64,000 nucleotides of DNA from Aphrophora alni (Eukaryota; Arthropoda; Insecta; Hemiptera; Aphrophoridae): contig OY740774.1 in the NCBI GenBank assembly GCA_963513935.1, positions 22,401,949-22,465,948 of the forward strand. Reading direction: 5' to 3'. The notes beneath the pieces are model-generated. The model ran no database searches. It was not told the DNA's origin and saw only the letters and a program-made list of their open reading frames with translations. Position numbers and translations under genes: made by a program. This document shows, piece by piece, positions 23,030 through 36,135 of the stretch. Positions within the stretch are counted from its first letter, which is position 1. Every line of letters begins with the position of its first letter.

Positions 23030-24780
23030 CAATTAAAAACATTTAACACAATTTGTAAAAACATATAACACAAACAACACATGCGCACAAATGAAGTCTA
23101 ACATGTCTCTGGGCTGACATTGTACAATGCTAAAAAGTTATTTTTTAAATATTGATAAACATAAATTGTTCTGTCATGATTTTAATATTATTTTAGAATT
23201 ACAAAGATGAGTAAGTTACCAATCAATCAAATTGTTGTATTATTGTATTTTAATTTAGTATTTCTATTATATTGTTTTATATCTGTTGATTAATCATTCT
23301 AAACTTTAATATTATTACTTTTTAAATAACCGGTAACTAATTCTACTCTATTATAATGTAATTATTACTATGTCCATACAAATTAAATTTGTCCAAGACT
23401 ATAATAAATAAATAAATAAAATAAAAATATATATATGAGTTTACTGAACCTTATTTTCCAACTGCTTGTTATTTATTTTGGAAAAAAACTTTTTTTTTTA
23501 TTTGTGCAAACTTATTAAATCTCTTTTTCTCAGCTTTGAGGCTCTCAATATATTTGCATATACTACTTATTCTAACATGCATAAATTTTGAAAAATAGCA
23601 AAGTTTAAATTTTCAAAATTCAAAAAATAATAAATCTGTACAATTAAAGTTGAAATCAAATAAAATTCTATTTCAAAAATTACTTCCATTATCTGTGTAA
23701 AGTTCAAAGTTCTTTCTAAAAAATTATTAATGTTAATATTTAAGTTCAAATAGTCTTTAAAACAATACAAAATCAATACAAGACACAATGTCTTTATCAA
23801 ACTTATTTTTTTAATTTTGTTTTGTTCTGGTGATATAAAATTTACAGAAAACTGGCTGGATGTTACCTTCTTTTTGGTAGCTTTGGTTTGAATTATTAAA
23901 TAGGCTTACAATGATTGTTGGGTATATTCTCTGTTGAAATGTTAGCCTTTACTTACTTACACTTGACAAGTGTCGTGACTATTTTCCATACAAAATTTAA
24001 TGATTAGGCTATTTAGTTTTCAATGAAATTTTCTCTGGAACTGTAATATACAGATCTTGCTCTAATGGCTGTTGGGATGGGAATAAAATCTTATTGTTAT
24101 CCAAGTTGGCTTGGGTTTTACAATAATGCACTTCTTTTTCTTCATATCTAGATTGATCTCGTATGTGAATTACTCAAAACGGGATATCACTATTATTTTA
24201 TGTTTCATAATTTAATCACTTTCTAGTGCTATTCTTAAATTTATTACAGATTATATGTAAATAATTATATGACGCCTTACTTAATTTTATTTCTTTGTTT
24301 GTATTTATTTTATTATTGATTTCTATTTTTAAAACTATTTATATTAGACTATCTGATACATTTCTTCCCTCCAATGAATTCAAATATGCTTTTATAATGC
24401 CCGTTTACATGGGAGCACTATGACATGACAAGATGGCTGCCACTTTCTCAGCTGTGTTTATTCTAGTTCATTAACCTTTGCTGTTCTAGAATTGATTCGA
24501 TCTTCAGTGTACAATTTCACTTCCTAAACTTGCTTTGACGGTTATTTGATTCTGTAATTATTAGTCAAATAAGGTCTAAACTTGCTTCGCTTGTGCCAAA
24601 ATGGCATCCTCAGTGTAAATCGTATGTGATTAATATTAAGCTTTTAATGATGGCGATCAGGTTCATTTTAACAGTCCTGTGGTTGATTTTTTTTGTTTTT
24701 TACTGATAAACTTACAATAAGTCTATTTTGGAGAGATAGTTACCATTATTTTTTATCAAAATTTTGAGAGCTGATTTGGA
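23030..24780. other. Intron 2 interior, no gene recognised
   Basis: AT-rich sequence with AAAT and TA short repeats near 23400-23435. No protein motif is seen on either strand. Confidence 0.5.
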
Positions 24781-25095
24781 GTAAATCGTAATTGTGTAGT
24801 TTTTTTCTTTTGGGAATGTTAAAATCACTCGTTTTCACTTTTTTGAAAGCGTTTATTTCAGCACAAACACATTGTCCAATTTCTACTGAAAGTTATGTCC
24901 GTTTACCCCGAACATCGTCTCTAGACTCAAAAATACGTCCAATCACCTCAAAACTCCCTCTCACAACTATTAAACATCAATTAAATTGTTCTCCATTTCG
25001 AAAATCACTCAAACATAACTACGTTGTTCTCAACTATTTCCTATCAGAAAAATACGTCTTTCTTTCTCAGACGTTCACTTTCAACTGCCAGCTCC

Positions 25096-25471
25096 TCCAG
25101 ATCTCACAACTAAGCGTCCTTTTTTAGATTTTTCTTATTCAGCAAAACTCAATATGTTCACATTTTTGGTCTCACGGACACTGCTCAAATCATTCACTTG
25201 ACAACATGCTTTGTCTATTTTCACAATACAATATCTCACTTTAAAATTTATTATACCTCATAACTAACATTTTCTACCTTAAATTTATATTTTGGAAATC
25301 TATTTTAAATTTTTTATTGCCCTTGTTTTAATATTATTTACAGTCGCTTATTTGACTCACGTTGTCTTCTCTTTAGACCAATTATAAATTTCCCTATTTA
25401 TTTTCATATTTCAAATGTCAAAGCAACCATTTCTTTAGTATCAAAGCTAAAGTTAAAATTTGAGGATTACA
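25096..25471 (-). repeat. LTR-like repeat, copy 3 of 3
   Basis: It matches 8640-9008 from AGATCTCACAA(C/T)TAAGCGTCC to the right edge GGATTACA, in the same orientation. The C-rich, G-poor plus strand just upstream (about 24790-25095) may be the rest of a diverged LTR. It lies in intron 2 of host gene 1. Confidence 0.6.
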
Positions 25472-25489
25472 CAGTATAGGCCTACTAAT

Positions 25490-26276
25490 TATTAATTTTG
25501 GACAAAGACATTCATAATAGTCCAAGAACTTAAAGGAATAATGAATATTGTTTCAAATGAATTCCCAGCCATTGCAGTAACCTTGGGAATAAAAAAAGCA
25601 GACAGTATCAGATTCCACAGACTTGGTCTCAGGCCAGATCTAATGCAAACCCTCCAAAGTTCCATCTCAGATAGTTGCTCATACTTCAAGGTTAAATGGA
25701 TAAGATGATGAGAAACAAAAAATACTGAACATCACCTCTTTCAATTCTATAAATCTCCTAGTAGTCTAGCACAAGAGCATAAGTAGAAAAGAGCAAACTT
25801 TTGGAGCAAAAGCACGAATTGGCCATTTCGTCATAGAAAAATATCTGTTCTGATCCCACTTTACTGGCTCTCCTGTTTGTAAAGTGTGTAATAATGGGGA
25901 GGACTCAATTGAACACTCTCTTTTACAGTTTGTAAGTAATCATGGTGTGAAGGCAAGTTTGTTGTGAAATATTAAGGAACTTAAAAGGGAGTACCATCAA
26001 TGGAGGTTCTATTGACAGCTTCACATTTCGGGAAAATGGTGAGACATATCTATGAGAGACATCGAGATATTGGGATCTCAGCTGGGTAATCTAAATAAAA
26101 AAGAATATAAATATTGTTAAATATAAAATAATTCCTACTTTGTACTAGGCTATGTTGTTCTTTTTATAATATAGTTGTACTAAGAACAGTTTTAAAATTA
26201 TACATTTTCTTATTAGTCATCCAGCAATGGATATGGATTTCTGTACATGCTGATTGTGAGAAATAAATAAATGAAC
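25490..26276 (+). mobile_element. 3' end of a non-LTR retrotransposon (LINE), decayed
   Basis: With frame changes, the plus strand reads a C-terminal LINE segment. The clearest part is near 25820-25930: IGHFVIEKYLF, then a CKVCNNGEDSIEH stretch, the CxxC...H zinc-knuckle-like end of jockey or R1-type ORF2 proteins after RNase H. The element ends in AAATAAATAAATGA near 26276, a typical short-repeat LINE tail. Many stops are present. Confidence 0.6.
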
Positions 26277-26827
26277 CCTATAAATTTGAAGATTGGAATT
26301 ATGAAATTTGTTCTCCTTGGCCAATTATAGGATCAATCTTTAAGATTGTAATGTAACATGAAATAATTGACACATCTAAATCAGTCATCTCATTCATCTG
26401 GATTTTTTAAATTCGCCATAATTTAACCAACTTATTGCAATAACCACCAGTCTACTTGGTTCCTGCTGGTATACTATGATTTGGTTGTAAATATAAAATA
26501 TTTTTTAAATCTGAAGGAAATCCAGCCACAAAATGTTTAAATGTATGTTACTTCATGTTTACTTGGAATATAAGAAAAAATATTTTAAAGTTTTGGATTA
26601 TTTGGGTGAAAACTAACATAATTGTTCAAATCTGAGGTTTATGTTAATTTTGATACTGAATTTCTAATTCATACTTTTTAGTTCTATCCTTTCTAAACAT
26701 TCTCTACTTAAAATGTTACTTATACATTAATCAAAGATTATTTTTTTGGGAAATTGAATATTTTCCATTTTAACTCTTGTGGTACTAAATATTTATATAT
26801 TGCAGCTAATCAACGCTATTTATTTAG

Positions 26828-26932
26828 ATTTCAGATTTTTCATTGACTAGCTTTCTTAGTCATTTAGATGAAGTGCCACTAAAAACAGCCGATGGTACAG
26901 ATTTCAAAGAAGAAACACCTCATCTTTCAGAA
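26828..26932 (+). CDS. Host gene 1, exon 3 (followed by GC donor)
   Basis: The acceptor TTTAG ends at 26827; an in-frame TAG covers 26825-26827, so the exon cannot start earlier in this frame. The 105-bp exon is phase 0 on both sides and encodes the block SDFSLTSFLSHLDEVPL and an acidic tail. It is followed by GCAAGT at 26933, which fits the strong consensus of the rare GC-AG introns. A GT donor one codon later (GTACAG) would leave phase 1 and hit a stop in exon 4. This is the best-conserved-looking block of the gene. Confidence 0.65.
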
Positions 26933-27447
26933 GCAAGTACAGTTTTAATATGACCTTGTTTCTGATTTTTAACACCATTATATTTGATGGGTTCCATACA
27001 TAAGCTCTACTGATGTACTACCAACTTTTTAGTTAATTTTAACTTTCCCCAATACGATTAATTTGTGTTGCTTAAAACAAATTAATACAAAAAAAAAAAA
27101 ATTCATCAATTTTTTTCCCTTAATTAACGGTTGAATTTTAAAAGTGAATTAATGTAAAAACATTTCTAATTTTGCATGAACCATATAACACTTTTCAGAT
27201 TTTAAAATTAATTGTATACCATCTTTGTAGCATCTTTTGTGTTGCCCAATGCAAAGTTATACATTTGGAAAACACACACATCCACAGTGCATCCAGAGTC
27301 GAAATAGGAGCCACGTGATTTGTTTTTAGACAAATAATAATACATTACCACAGTTAATGTTTTACTTTGAAAGGATGAATGATTATGTGCATGCTTCGAA
27401 ATTGTAATGAAAATGTGTATGCAATACAGAAGATGTACTCCAGTATA

Positions 27448-28699
27448 CAGGGTCTCCGAAAAAGAATGCCGGGGTTTCGAACGGCCGTTGCTTGGGGACT
27501 ATTCAAGATAACTAAACGATTTAAGCGTCAATTAGAAAAGAACAATGTTTTGTATTCCATGTAGCATGGGAGGAAGCGTTGACATTGGCATATGCAGAAC
27601 AGCTGCACGGTGGCTGGTCGCCATTGTGACTCACACGCCTGACGCCAGTCGCGAGTACAATGCGCAGCAGAAGGCACAGTGTGTTCTGTGGTACACAGAA
27701 TTTAAATCGATTGTTAGTGTGTAGTGTCGGTTTCGAGTATCGTTTCGTATCGAGGTCAAAATTCGCCCGATGATAAAGCATTTCGTCATTGGTTTAACCA
27801 GTTTCGTGACACAGGAACTGTTTTGAAAGAACATTCACCGGGCCAGCCAAAAACAAGTGGTGACAAAGTTGAAGAAATCCGACATTCTTGCATCAGAAGC
27901 CCAAAATAATCGATTGTCCGACGAAGTCTTCAGTTAAACATACCCAAATCAACACTGCACAATGTTATTCGTAAAAGATTGAAACTTCGTGCCTACAAAA
28001 TTCAGTTAAGACATCAAATTAAACCAGCCGATCGCCCTAAGCGTACAGACTTAGCCAGTTTTATGCTCAATGTGATTGATGACAATCCCAATTTTATTAA
28101 AAGAGTGCTGTTCTCAGACGAAGCTACATTTCACACAAGCGGTGTTGTTAATCGTCACAATTATCGTATATGGAGTTCGGAACAGCCTTACATTGTGCAG
28201 GAACATGTGCACGATTCGCCAAAAGTGGTAAGAAGAAGAAGCTGGTGAACGAGTCATTTTGATACAGGATGGCACCCCGCCTCATTACCTTCGGGAAGTG
28301 CGTGACACACTTAACAACTGGTTTCCAAATGGTTGGATAGGCAGGGGCCCCTGGCCTCCTAGGAGTCCTGATTTGACCCCTTTGGACTTTTTTTGTAGGG
28401 TTATGTAAAGAACATTGTTTATGCTGAGAAAATTCGTGATTTGCCACATCTGCGTGGGCAAATTTCAGAAGCGATCGCAACTGTGACACCAGAGATGCTA
28501 TACAAAACTTGGCGAGAAATCGAATATCGCTTCAATGTCTGCAGAGCAACAAATGAAGCTCACATCGAAACATATTAAGGTATAGAAAAAAAAACTTTGT
28601 TCTTTTCTCTTCTATTTGACGTTTAAATTGTTTAGTTATCTTGAATAGTCCCCAAGCAACGGCCGTTTGAAATCCTGGCATTCTTTTTCAGAGACCCTG
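27448..28699 (+). mobile_element. Complete but inactive Tc1/mariner-superfamily element, TA-flanked
   Basis: TA at 27446-27447 and 28700-28701 flank inverted repeats of roughly 100 bp that begin CAGGGTCTC(C/T)GAAAAAGAA; they match over more than 75 bp with few changes. The element is 1252 bp long and carries one broken plus-strand transposase gene. It sits in intron 3 of host gene 1. The good match between arms suggests fairly recent insertion. Confidence 0.9.
27656..28578 (+). pseudogene. Tc1/mariner-superfamily transposase, broken
   Basis: The reading begins with an insect-type N-terminal helix-turn-helix segment (QCVLWYTEFKSIV, then RHWFNQFRDTGTV), continues through FSDEATFHTSG, which carries the first catalytic Asp, and ends with QDGTPPHY, WIGRGPWPPRSPDLTPLDFF and a C-terminal RATNEAHIETY before TAA. 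The third catalytic residue is Asp, as in mariner-type enzymes. There is a frame change near 27725, a TAA near 27907 and a deletion of about 50 codons after NRHNYRIWSS...HDSPKV (near 28228), plus frame changes near 28390. No start codon is seen in the first frame. It cannot make active enzyme. Confidence 0.85.
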
Positions 28700-28869
28700 T
28701 ATTTCTCTATGTAACTTAATCCTTCAATAAAGTTTGGCATACAGGCTTCATTTAAAAACTACATTGAAATTTACCAACTAATTTTGTTAAATATTAAGAT
28801 CCTCCTTGATAGAAAGACATTTATGAGTTAAATATAAATGAGGAATATTCTGAGTTCAAAATATAAAGG

Positions 28870-29610
28870 TAGGTGAACCTTCAAGGAAGCGTTCTTGGAC
28901 CAATCCTATACATACTTTACACCAAAGATATTCTACAGGTTGATGTAACAATCATGTTCATCTTTGCCGATGATACCACAATAATAGCAACTGAAAATAC
29001 TGTAGAACTAGATGCTTATAAACTCGATAGAGGTATCAATAAACCGTACACCTGGATCAAAAAAGAAGTTCAAATTAAATGAGTCAAAATTTACTCATAC
29101 AAACTTTACCAATAACAAAATTAATCCAATAAGAGTTGAGAATAATTTCACAAATTTTATCCTCTATATAGCCAAGTATCTGGGCATGAATAACAACTTG
29201 ATACTAAGCTCAATTAGAAGAAAAAGGAGGTATTGGAGGCTCAAAAAAGAAGAACATCCAATAAAAGAAAATGTATTAAATTGCTTGTGTGAAATTTCCA
29301 ACTTTACCTACATTATAAGTTACGACTGTACAAAATAAAATACTGAAACTTGTCTAGCTTTGGGACTATCAAATTCATTTAAACCTTCCAGAATAAGGTC
29401 TACAAAGCATCATTAGTGCCCCAGGTAAATGTGCAATCACAAATTATAGTGAGATATTGAGATGGATACCATCAGAGAAGAAATGAAAAGTATGGAACAA
29501 AACATTAGTATGGATTATAGCAGCATATGAACATAGAAATGCTACACATCCTTGACAATATGCAGGAGGTTAAAGAAGACGAAATCTTTTAACCTTTCTA
29601 TTTGAGAAAG
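28870..29610 (+). mobile_element. Jockey-like LINE fragment: reverse transcriptase fingers/palm to C-terminus
   Basis: The first frame shows QGSVLGPILYILYT, the conserved block before the active site, and FADDTTIIA, the YxDD-type catalytic box of LINE reverse transcriptase. After a frame change near 29070 come LNESKFTHTNFTN and AKYLGM. Further downstream (29440-29600) short pieces read EMDTIREEMK and LHILDNMQEV, the C-terminal end of jockey-type ORF2. Reverse transcriptase would copy element RNA at a nicked target. Multiple frameshifts and stops make it a relic. Confidence 0.8.
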
Positions 29611-30526
29611 TGATAGACCATCTTACATCTGGAAAAGTAATTAGTGTTGCAATTCTTGGATTGTACCTCAGAATGTGTGTTTTAATTGTGAATAATAGAT
29701 TTTGTAAACTTAGTTATAAATTTTGATTCACATTTTTTGTGTACTTTGTATGTTATTTTTAGTCTGATTATGTTGTCTTCAGTGTCAAATTATGACATAT
29801 GAAACACACACCGAATGCATCCAGGTTATGAGATTTGTTTTTAGTTATGGCTGAATGCCAATGCATGGTCACGTTTGTATTAAAATATTTTTTAAACTAT
29901 TTAATCAGTATAATCAGAGAAAATGTACATTGTATAAGCTTTTCCAATATAAGAAACGTATACAGGAAAAAGAAACAAAATATTCTGTTATTCCATTTAT
30001 GGCCGTCATGAATTCGTATATGAAATAAAAAATATTTCTTTTAAGATCTTTCTATGTTATTATTATAATTTTTTTTGGAGGATAGCACCAGAAATTGTTG
30101 GTGATTCAGCAGTTTGAGCTACTCTAATTTTTGGTATGCTTAGGTTATCTGTTTTCTTTATGTTGTATAGTATTTGACTCTGGTCAGTTTCTATGTGCAA
30201 CTTAAAATATATTATAACACTCAAAATATAAATGGAAGGAAAAGTTCGACTTCTTACCGAATATAGCCCAAACTCCATAATTTTCTATTTAAAAAAAAAT
30301 TCATCATAGTGCCCTTTGATGTATTACCTCATATCACAACACAATATTGCACATGGGAGTAAAATAGACCATAATATGTCATTCTCAGAAGTGATAAAGA
30401 GAGATATTCATATTTTTTTAAAAAGATGTAGATTGAGGAATTTAATTTTGTGGATAATACATTAACATGATTTTTCCAATTTAATTTTGAATCCACTGTC
30501 AAACCTATAAATTTAGTATTCTCTTA
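29611..30526. other. Intron 3 interior, no gene recognised
   Basis: AT-rich flank between the LINE relic and the Tigger MITE. No motif is supported. Confidence 0.5.
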
Positions 30527-31216
30527 CAGTAGAACTCCAATTATCTGGATTAATTGGGACCGGATCCGATCCAGATAATCAAAAACCCGGATACAGTAAT
30601 TGGATTTTTTTCGAAAAAAGGCCGTTTTTAGGAAAAAACCGTAAACAAAACAAAACAGAATAGAGAACCTTTACAGTATTTATTAATAAAAAACAATATC
30701 AATGACAATGTTTACATTACGTAATTTTTTTTTTTTAATGTCCGATATTGTTGATGTTCCCACTTTGTAAACCTCGGTTAAATGTTTACCCGAGACACTT
30801 TTGTCCAACTGTTCGATAATTTTAATTTTATTGTCCAACGATAACACCACACGTTTCCTCTTAGAACTCATCGTAGTACTGCACACGATAATCAAAACAC
30901 TAAGGAACATGAAAAAGTCAACATATCATTTCACCTGGCAGGTTGAAGAAGCACTGGCCAACTGACTATTAATAGACTGTAGTGAGTGACAGTAGCAGGG
31001 TGGCGAGGCAGTGTGAGTCATCGCTCCCCCCACACCCTCCGCTATCGCTACACTATGTTTGCAGTTAGAAGGGTCAACTACTGTACGCGATTCCTCCATA
31101 TTCATTGCTCGCAGGATGATGTGCCTTTAAAAACCCGATTTTAAAATTTTTCTCAATCTGATGTGGATAATTGGCGATCCGAATAATTCGAGATCCGGAT
31201 AATTGGAGTTCTACTG
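30527..31216. mobile_element. Pogo/Tigger-type MITE, 690 bp, TA-flanked
   Basis: The termini are CAGTAGAACTCCAATTATC at the left and its reverse complement at the right, next to TA on both sides (30525-30526, 31217-31218). CAGTAGAAC-type ends are characteristic of Tigger-like elements. The interior keeps only the start of a transposase gene on the minus strand and is GC-rich around 31000-31060. It moves only if a related transposase acts in trans. Confidence 0.85.
30683..30871 (-). pseudogene. Tigger transposase N-terminus (CENP-B-type DNA-binding helix-turn-helix)
   Basis: From the methionine at 30871 the product starts MSSKRKRVVLSLDNKIKIIE and continues QLDKSVSGKHLTEVYKVGTS then TISDIKK. 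This is the psq/CENP-B N-terminal domain that binds element ends. The frame is truncated after about 60 residues, so the rest of the DNA-binding region and the whole DDD catalytic domain are missing. It is a deletion derivative. Confidence 0.75.
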
Positions 31217-31218
31217 TA

Positions 31219-34194
31219 CTTTACTCAAATGTTAATTTTCACAAAGACATCTGTTGCACTGCAATTTGTTCTATTCTTTGTTGAAAACAAGATATACAAT
31301 TTTTTTTCTTCTAAATTTAGGGTTTTCAAAATACTCTATTGCTTGAATAACCTTGCAACTGCTAACTATGGCTAACTATGGCTAATTTGCTCCATTTTTT
31401 AGTTTTAAAAATATGCAAACACAGATTCTTATAAATCATTTTTCTTAGAAAAGTGCATAGAATGTATCTGTGTAATTTTTTTTTTTTTTTTAATTAATTA
31501 ATTTTTTTTTAAGATATACAAAAGTTTTGTAATGTAGGTGAATAAATGTTGATAAAAAAAAAATCAATTTATATTTTGAAAAATCAATTTTTTAAATGGA
31601 AAAAGACTTGCTAAAAAATTATACTTATTTTGAAAAATTCACCAAGAACTTGGTTATTTTATTCAAAACCCTAAATTGAAATTCATCATTTGTTAGAGGG
31701 ACAGGTAAGTAGGATTTATGTATGTAATAAAAATATATACATACAAATTTTGGAGTTACTGTAGTTGGTATGTCAGGAATTTAAAAAATCTTGTAATCAA
31801 AGCTTAAACGCCACAAAAAAACCATATTTATAACATACAAAAAATTTCTAATTTTTTTTTGACATACAAGTTTTGTAGTGTAATTGTGAATAAAAAGTGA
31901 GTAAATATATATCAATTTAGCCAATTTTTATTAGAAAAATAATTTTTAATTAAGTATATTTTAAAAATTTCACCAAAATTATTTTAAAATTGAACTGTGA
32001 ATTTATAAAATTTTCTACAATGATACATTGTAGACTTAAGTAATCAAGAATGAGAAAAACTGTCTTTACGTCACAAAAAGTTTAATCCAAAAACACCAAC
32101 AAATTTGTATAAAAATTTGTTTAGACTATTCAAACACTTACAATAGTTGTAGAATATAATTATGAAAATAAACACATATCAACAAAATATAATAAATAAT
32201 TCACAATAAATTACAAAGAAAAAACATCTCAAAACAATAATTTCTAACTCTCTAAACTGTACTAGAACCGGTAGGCACAACATTGGTTTTATAGCAACAT
32301 AACTGACAGGAAGAGGTCACGAGACAGGTTTGTTTATGATGCATTGGCTTGTATAGTCCACAGTCCAAATATTAGTAGAACAGGGGAATGGAAAAGAACA
32401 TTTGACAGATCTTAAATTCTTCTTTTCAATGATGTAAGGATCGCTAAAAATATTGAAATATTACTAATCAATATATGACATTTCGTAAACATATCGAAAA
32501 GAAAACTGGAGTGGTTAATTTTGGTCAGGACTTCGTAGAATATACATATCTAGAAATCTATGACAGCTATGATAATTTGGAATACGTAGTTCGAAAGAGG
32601 AAGAAAAATACTATAAAATATTGTCAATTTGTGGTATTTGGACAAGTATTATTAACATTTACAAAAACTATATGAATAATTAGGTCATATTTTCTTATAT
32701 TGTGATGTTCCGTCACGTGTTACTCCTTAGCAGCAAAACACATCAAATTCATCAAATTATTAGATTTGTACGTTCTGTCATATGACATTTAGGCTAGGTT
32801 ATATAACAATGGAACGTTAAAACATGAGCTTTATAATGATATATAAGTTATTCCAATACAATCTTTTTTACTAGGCTATAGGTTGAATTGGAAAAAAAGT
32901 GATTTTTAGGGTAAAAAAAACTTGTTATGAATTCTTGATTTTGTATAATTTTTATAGATCCTAAAACTATAATAGTTAGAACAATTTAGAAAGCACAGAT
33001 CAAAATATGAAGATATTTTCAATACATAAGACTGTTACTATAGATTAGTTGAACAAAAATATGGATTTGTATAAATTAGATGAAGAATGGCGAAATTTTA
33101 TGTTTTACTGCTACGAATTTTACTGTGTTATGAAATAACCAACCTTACCAATTAATTAAATATTATTTATAACGTTTTATGGACTTTTGATTGTATGAAT
33201 ATTAATGTTTGTAAAATTAGCTTTAAAATGGTATATAAATTATTACTGAATAATTTTTACAGAGTAAATGTGGAATTGAAAAAAAAAAGTGATTTTTGCT
33301 GCATGGGACAGGAGTTTGTGCACCGTTGCGGTACACAACCAGTTAGAAGGTTAAAGGCTGTAAAATGTTTAATTTCCAAAGAGTTGTGATGATCTTGGTC
33401 TGACAGAATAGGATTGTAACATATGCATACATTAAAGCTTTACCCCAAAACAAATTCAATGATAGGTCATTAATATATAATATAAACAAAACTGGTCCTA
33501 TAATTGAACCTACAGACACCAATTGTTAATCCTAAAAATGTCAAACTTATGCACTTTCACCTCAGTATCTGTAAGTTCAACAACATAGTGAACTTTAGAT
33601 ATGTTTTAAATCCAAATCAGTGCTTTTCAATAGATTCTATATCTTCAACTTATCAACTTATTAAAGAGTAATTTGATTCATTTAATCAAAAGCTTGTCTT
33701 AAGCCCGTTGAAATATTTATGCCCTCCCCCCCCCCCATCAAGTGCAGTTAAATTCCTTCAGAATTTTAAAATTATACCACTTATGGTGCTCTTATCTTAA
33801 AAAAACTGCAATGATTTTCAGAAATAATTTATTTAATTAATTAATTAAATTATACTAAAAGTCTGTTCATAATTTTTTTTTCACATATTTAGGGGAAAAA
33901 CAACAGATGAATAAATATTGGCCTATAATTCTGTACATCTTGTTAATCAACTTTTTTGAAAAGTGGTTTCATTTTTGCTAGACTTTCGACAGTGACCGAT
34001 TAATAATATGTGTTGAAGACTTAGCTGTGTTGATGTGGCATCACATTCTATTGGGTATTTATTTTTGAAACTTCTAATAATTTTGTGAATATCCCTAACT
34101 TTGACTAGGTTCAAGGTTCAATGACATGTTTGATTTAGTGGGATAAGGTGCATCGTCGAGTGCACAATATGATCTCAAAGACAATTGCTACAAT
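31219..34194. other. Intron 3 interior, no gene recognised
   Basis: About 3 kb of AT-rich sequence with long A and T runs, a GGCTAACTAT duplication near 31367-31385 and C8-9 near 33730. No domain or terminal repeat is recognised. Confidence 0.5.
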
Positions 34195-34800
34195 TTTTCT
34201 TGGATAAAATGTTCATCAGTACTTAAGAGGTTTTTGTGGCAATTTAGTGTGACTCCGACTATTTTTTTTCCATCCATGTTGACATAAAACACAAATCTCA
34301 TTGCCTCTCACAATATGACAAGAAATCATCACCTTCCTTATTGTAGCACAAAAAGAAAGTTAGCACCTCATCCATCCTCTTGGTTTTGTGCTCATCAGTG
34401 AGAAGTTTGGGCACCCAGTGGGCACACAACTTGTGATATCCTAGTTTCTTAGTGATACTTGAGAGAAAAGGTTTGATAATACTGTAATTTTGAAATCCTG
34501 GTTTTCTCTGATTGGTACAACATGAAACCACTTCTTTCTTCAACATGGACGTTACTCAATCAATCCTGAAACAAATGGCACCATTTTCTAACAGCACTAT
34601 CACTCATAATGTTTTTTTTTATACAGTGTACAAAGTTCACCATAAATGGGTACTGCTGTATAAAGAAAATGAATAACAGCATACTTCACAATCAGCAGGA
34701 TATTCAATGGTAACAACAGTATTGGTGCTAGAACAGGTTGAATGACCTTCCCACTTACTCCACTATGTAAGCATGGGACATTCTCCAACCAATAAAAAAA
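34195..34800 (-). pseudogene. Mariner (SETMAR/Mos1-like) transposase relic
   Basis: Minus-strand pieces occur in the right order for a mariner transposase: IMSDSAVRKWCHLF and NVHVEERSG (N-terminal helix-turn-helix, about 34620-34540), LGYHKLCAHWVPKLLTDEHK and the following helix up to EGDDF (34440-34310), then EICVLCQHGWKKN and HTKLPQKPLKY (34290-34210). The GDETW block with the first catalytic Asp is altered (RGNEICV). Frameshifts separate the parts and the C-terminal half is absent. The N-terminal piece is also present at 53540-53760. Confidence 0.75.
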
Positions 34801-36135
34801 AAAAAAAAATTAAGGTGTTAATGTCAATTAGTCACATAAATAATTAATTAAGATATGTATCATGTATGGAAAAAAAGTATCATTCAAAATAAAAAATTGT
34901 AAAAACTTTGGACAAAACGAATTTAAAAAAAGATAAATAAATAAAGAAAATAAAACAGAAAATTGAACAATTCAATTAGATCACGGGTTGTGTTAAAAGA
35001 AGAAAAGTGTGATGCCAATTGAAATGGAACTAATAGACATAGTGACGTCAGAGATGAGAAAGGCGAACTCTTATTGGTCCATAACATAAAATGGTGGGAG
35101 TCGAAGTAAAAATTCCGTTTTGCTAAGTTGCTTAGCGTCACTTGACTTGGAGTTGTTAGAGACTCATGATGTGGCGTTGTTGGAAAGAAAAAGTGTCCGT
35201 CACAGTGAGAATTTTTTTATATTAAAAGATGTTTTTGTACAGAAAAAATTAAACTAAGTATGAGATGTGATCCATCTCATTAAGGTAACGAATTGTTGTT
35301 TTGTCTAGAGTTAAATAAGAAATGAACGATCTGATAATAAATATTCTCTTTATACTTAAATTCACAATATAACAATGGTCATGTATAAATATTTTGTATG
35401 ATTTAATAAAAGTTAATGTGTTTTGTTTAGAATAAGAAAAAACTCATGGAAATTATATTTTTTAAACTTTAATGAAACTGAAAATTATAGTAAAGAAAGA
35501 TTTCTTTTAAAACTTAATATGCTTGACTAAATCTCTTTTGGAGTACATCCTTCCATTCAACGTTTCACAGATAGCCAGCTTGGTAAGTACAGATTAGAGT
35601 CAGAACCTTGTTTTTCTTAATAAATACTAAATGAAATAAAAGAAGTTGTGTTAAAAATAACGCACATACAGACTCAGTCAAATCTATCTAAAATTATATA
35701 AACTAAATTGACTTAACTGTGGGCACTCCGGACTCCATTTAAACTTAATGCTAGCTATAATACACATAACTTTTTTTCTATTTGAGATATTGTTCTAATT
35801 TTTGTTTTGTTTTAAAGAAAACAGCCTTTTGCCTAGTTCCTAACACGAGATTATGGTTTTACATGTTCATGAACATTTTTTATTAAATTTTTCTTATTAT
35901 TAAAAAAAAATTCAAAATTTTTAAAGAAAATATTTTTTTATTTAGAATCTATATAACATATTTATAAATCCTTGTGTTAGGAACTTTGTTTGGTAGTTAT
36001 AAAACCACAGTAAAAATTTCAAAAAGATATATTAAGCGGTTTCTGAGATATGTGTAGTGAAAGTTAAAAAATATTAACTTTCGGATATTAACAAAATAAG
36101 ATATAAAAGTTCTTTAAAGTACAATCACACCTGTT
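34801..36135. other. Gene-free flank of the Mutator-like pseudogene
   Basis: A-rich sequence. GTTCCTAACAC at 35836 and its inverted partner GTGTTAGGAAC near 35974 form a weak inverted pair that could be subterminal transposon sequence. No terminal inverted repeat of the Mutator-like element could be fixed. Confidence 0.4.

Noticed and set aside
28148..28489. 113-residue minus-strand frame
   Set aside because: It is the shadow of the transposase C-terminus in the mariner-type element on the plus strand.
35836..35984. Terminal inverted repeat of the Mutator-like element
   Set aside because: The inverted pair (GTTCCTAACAC and partner) lies wholly on one side of the gene, and no partner was found on the other side.
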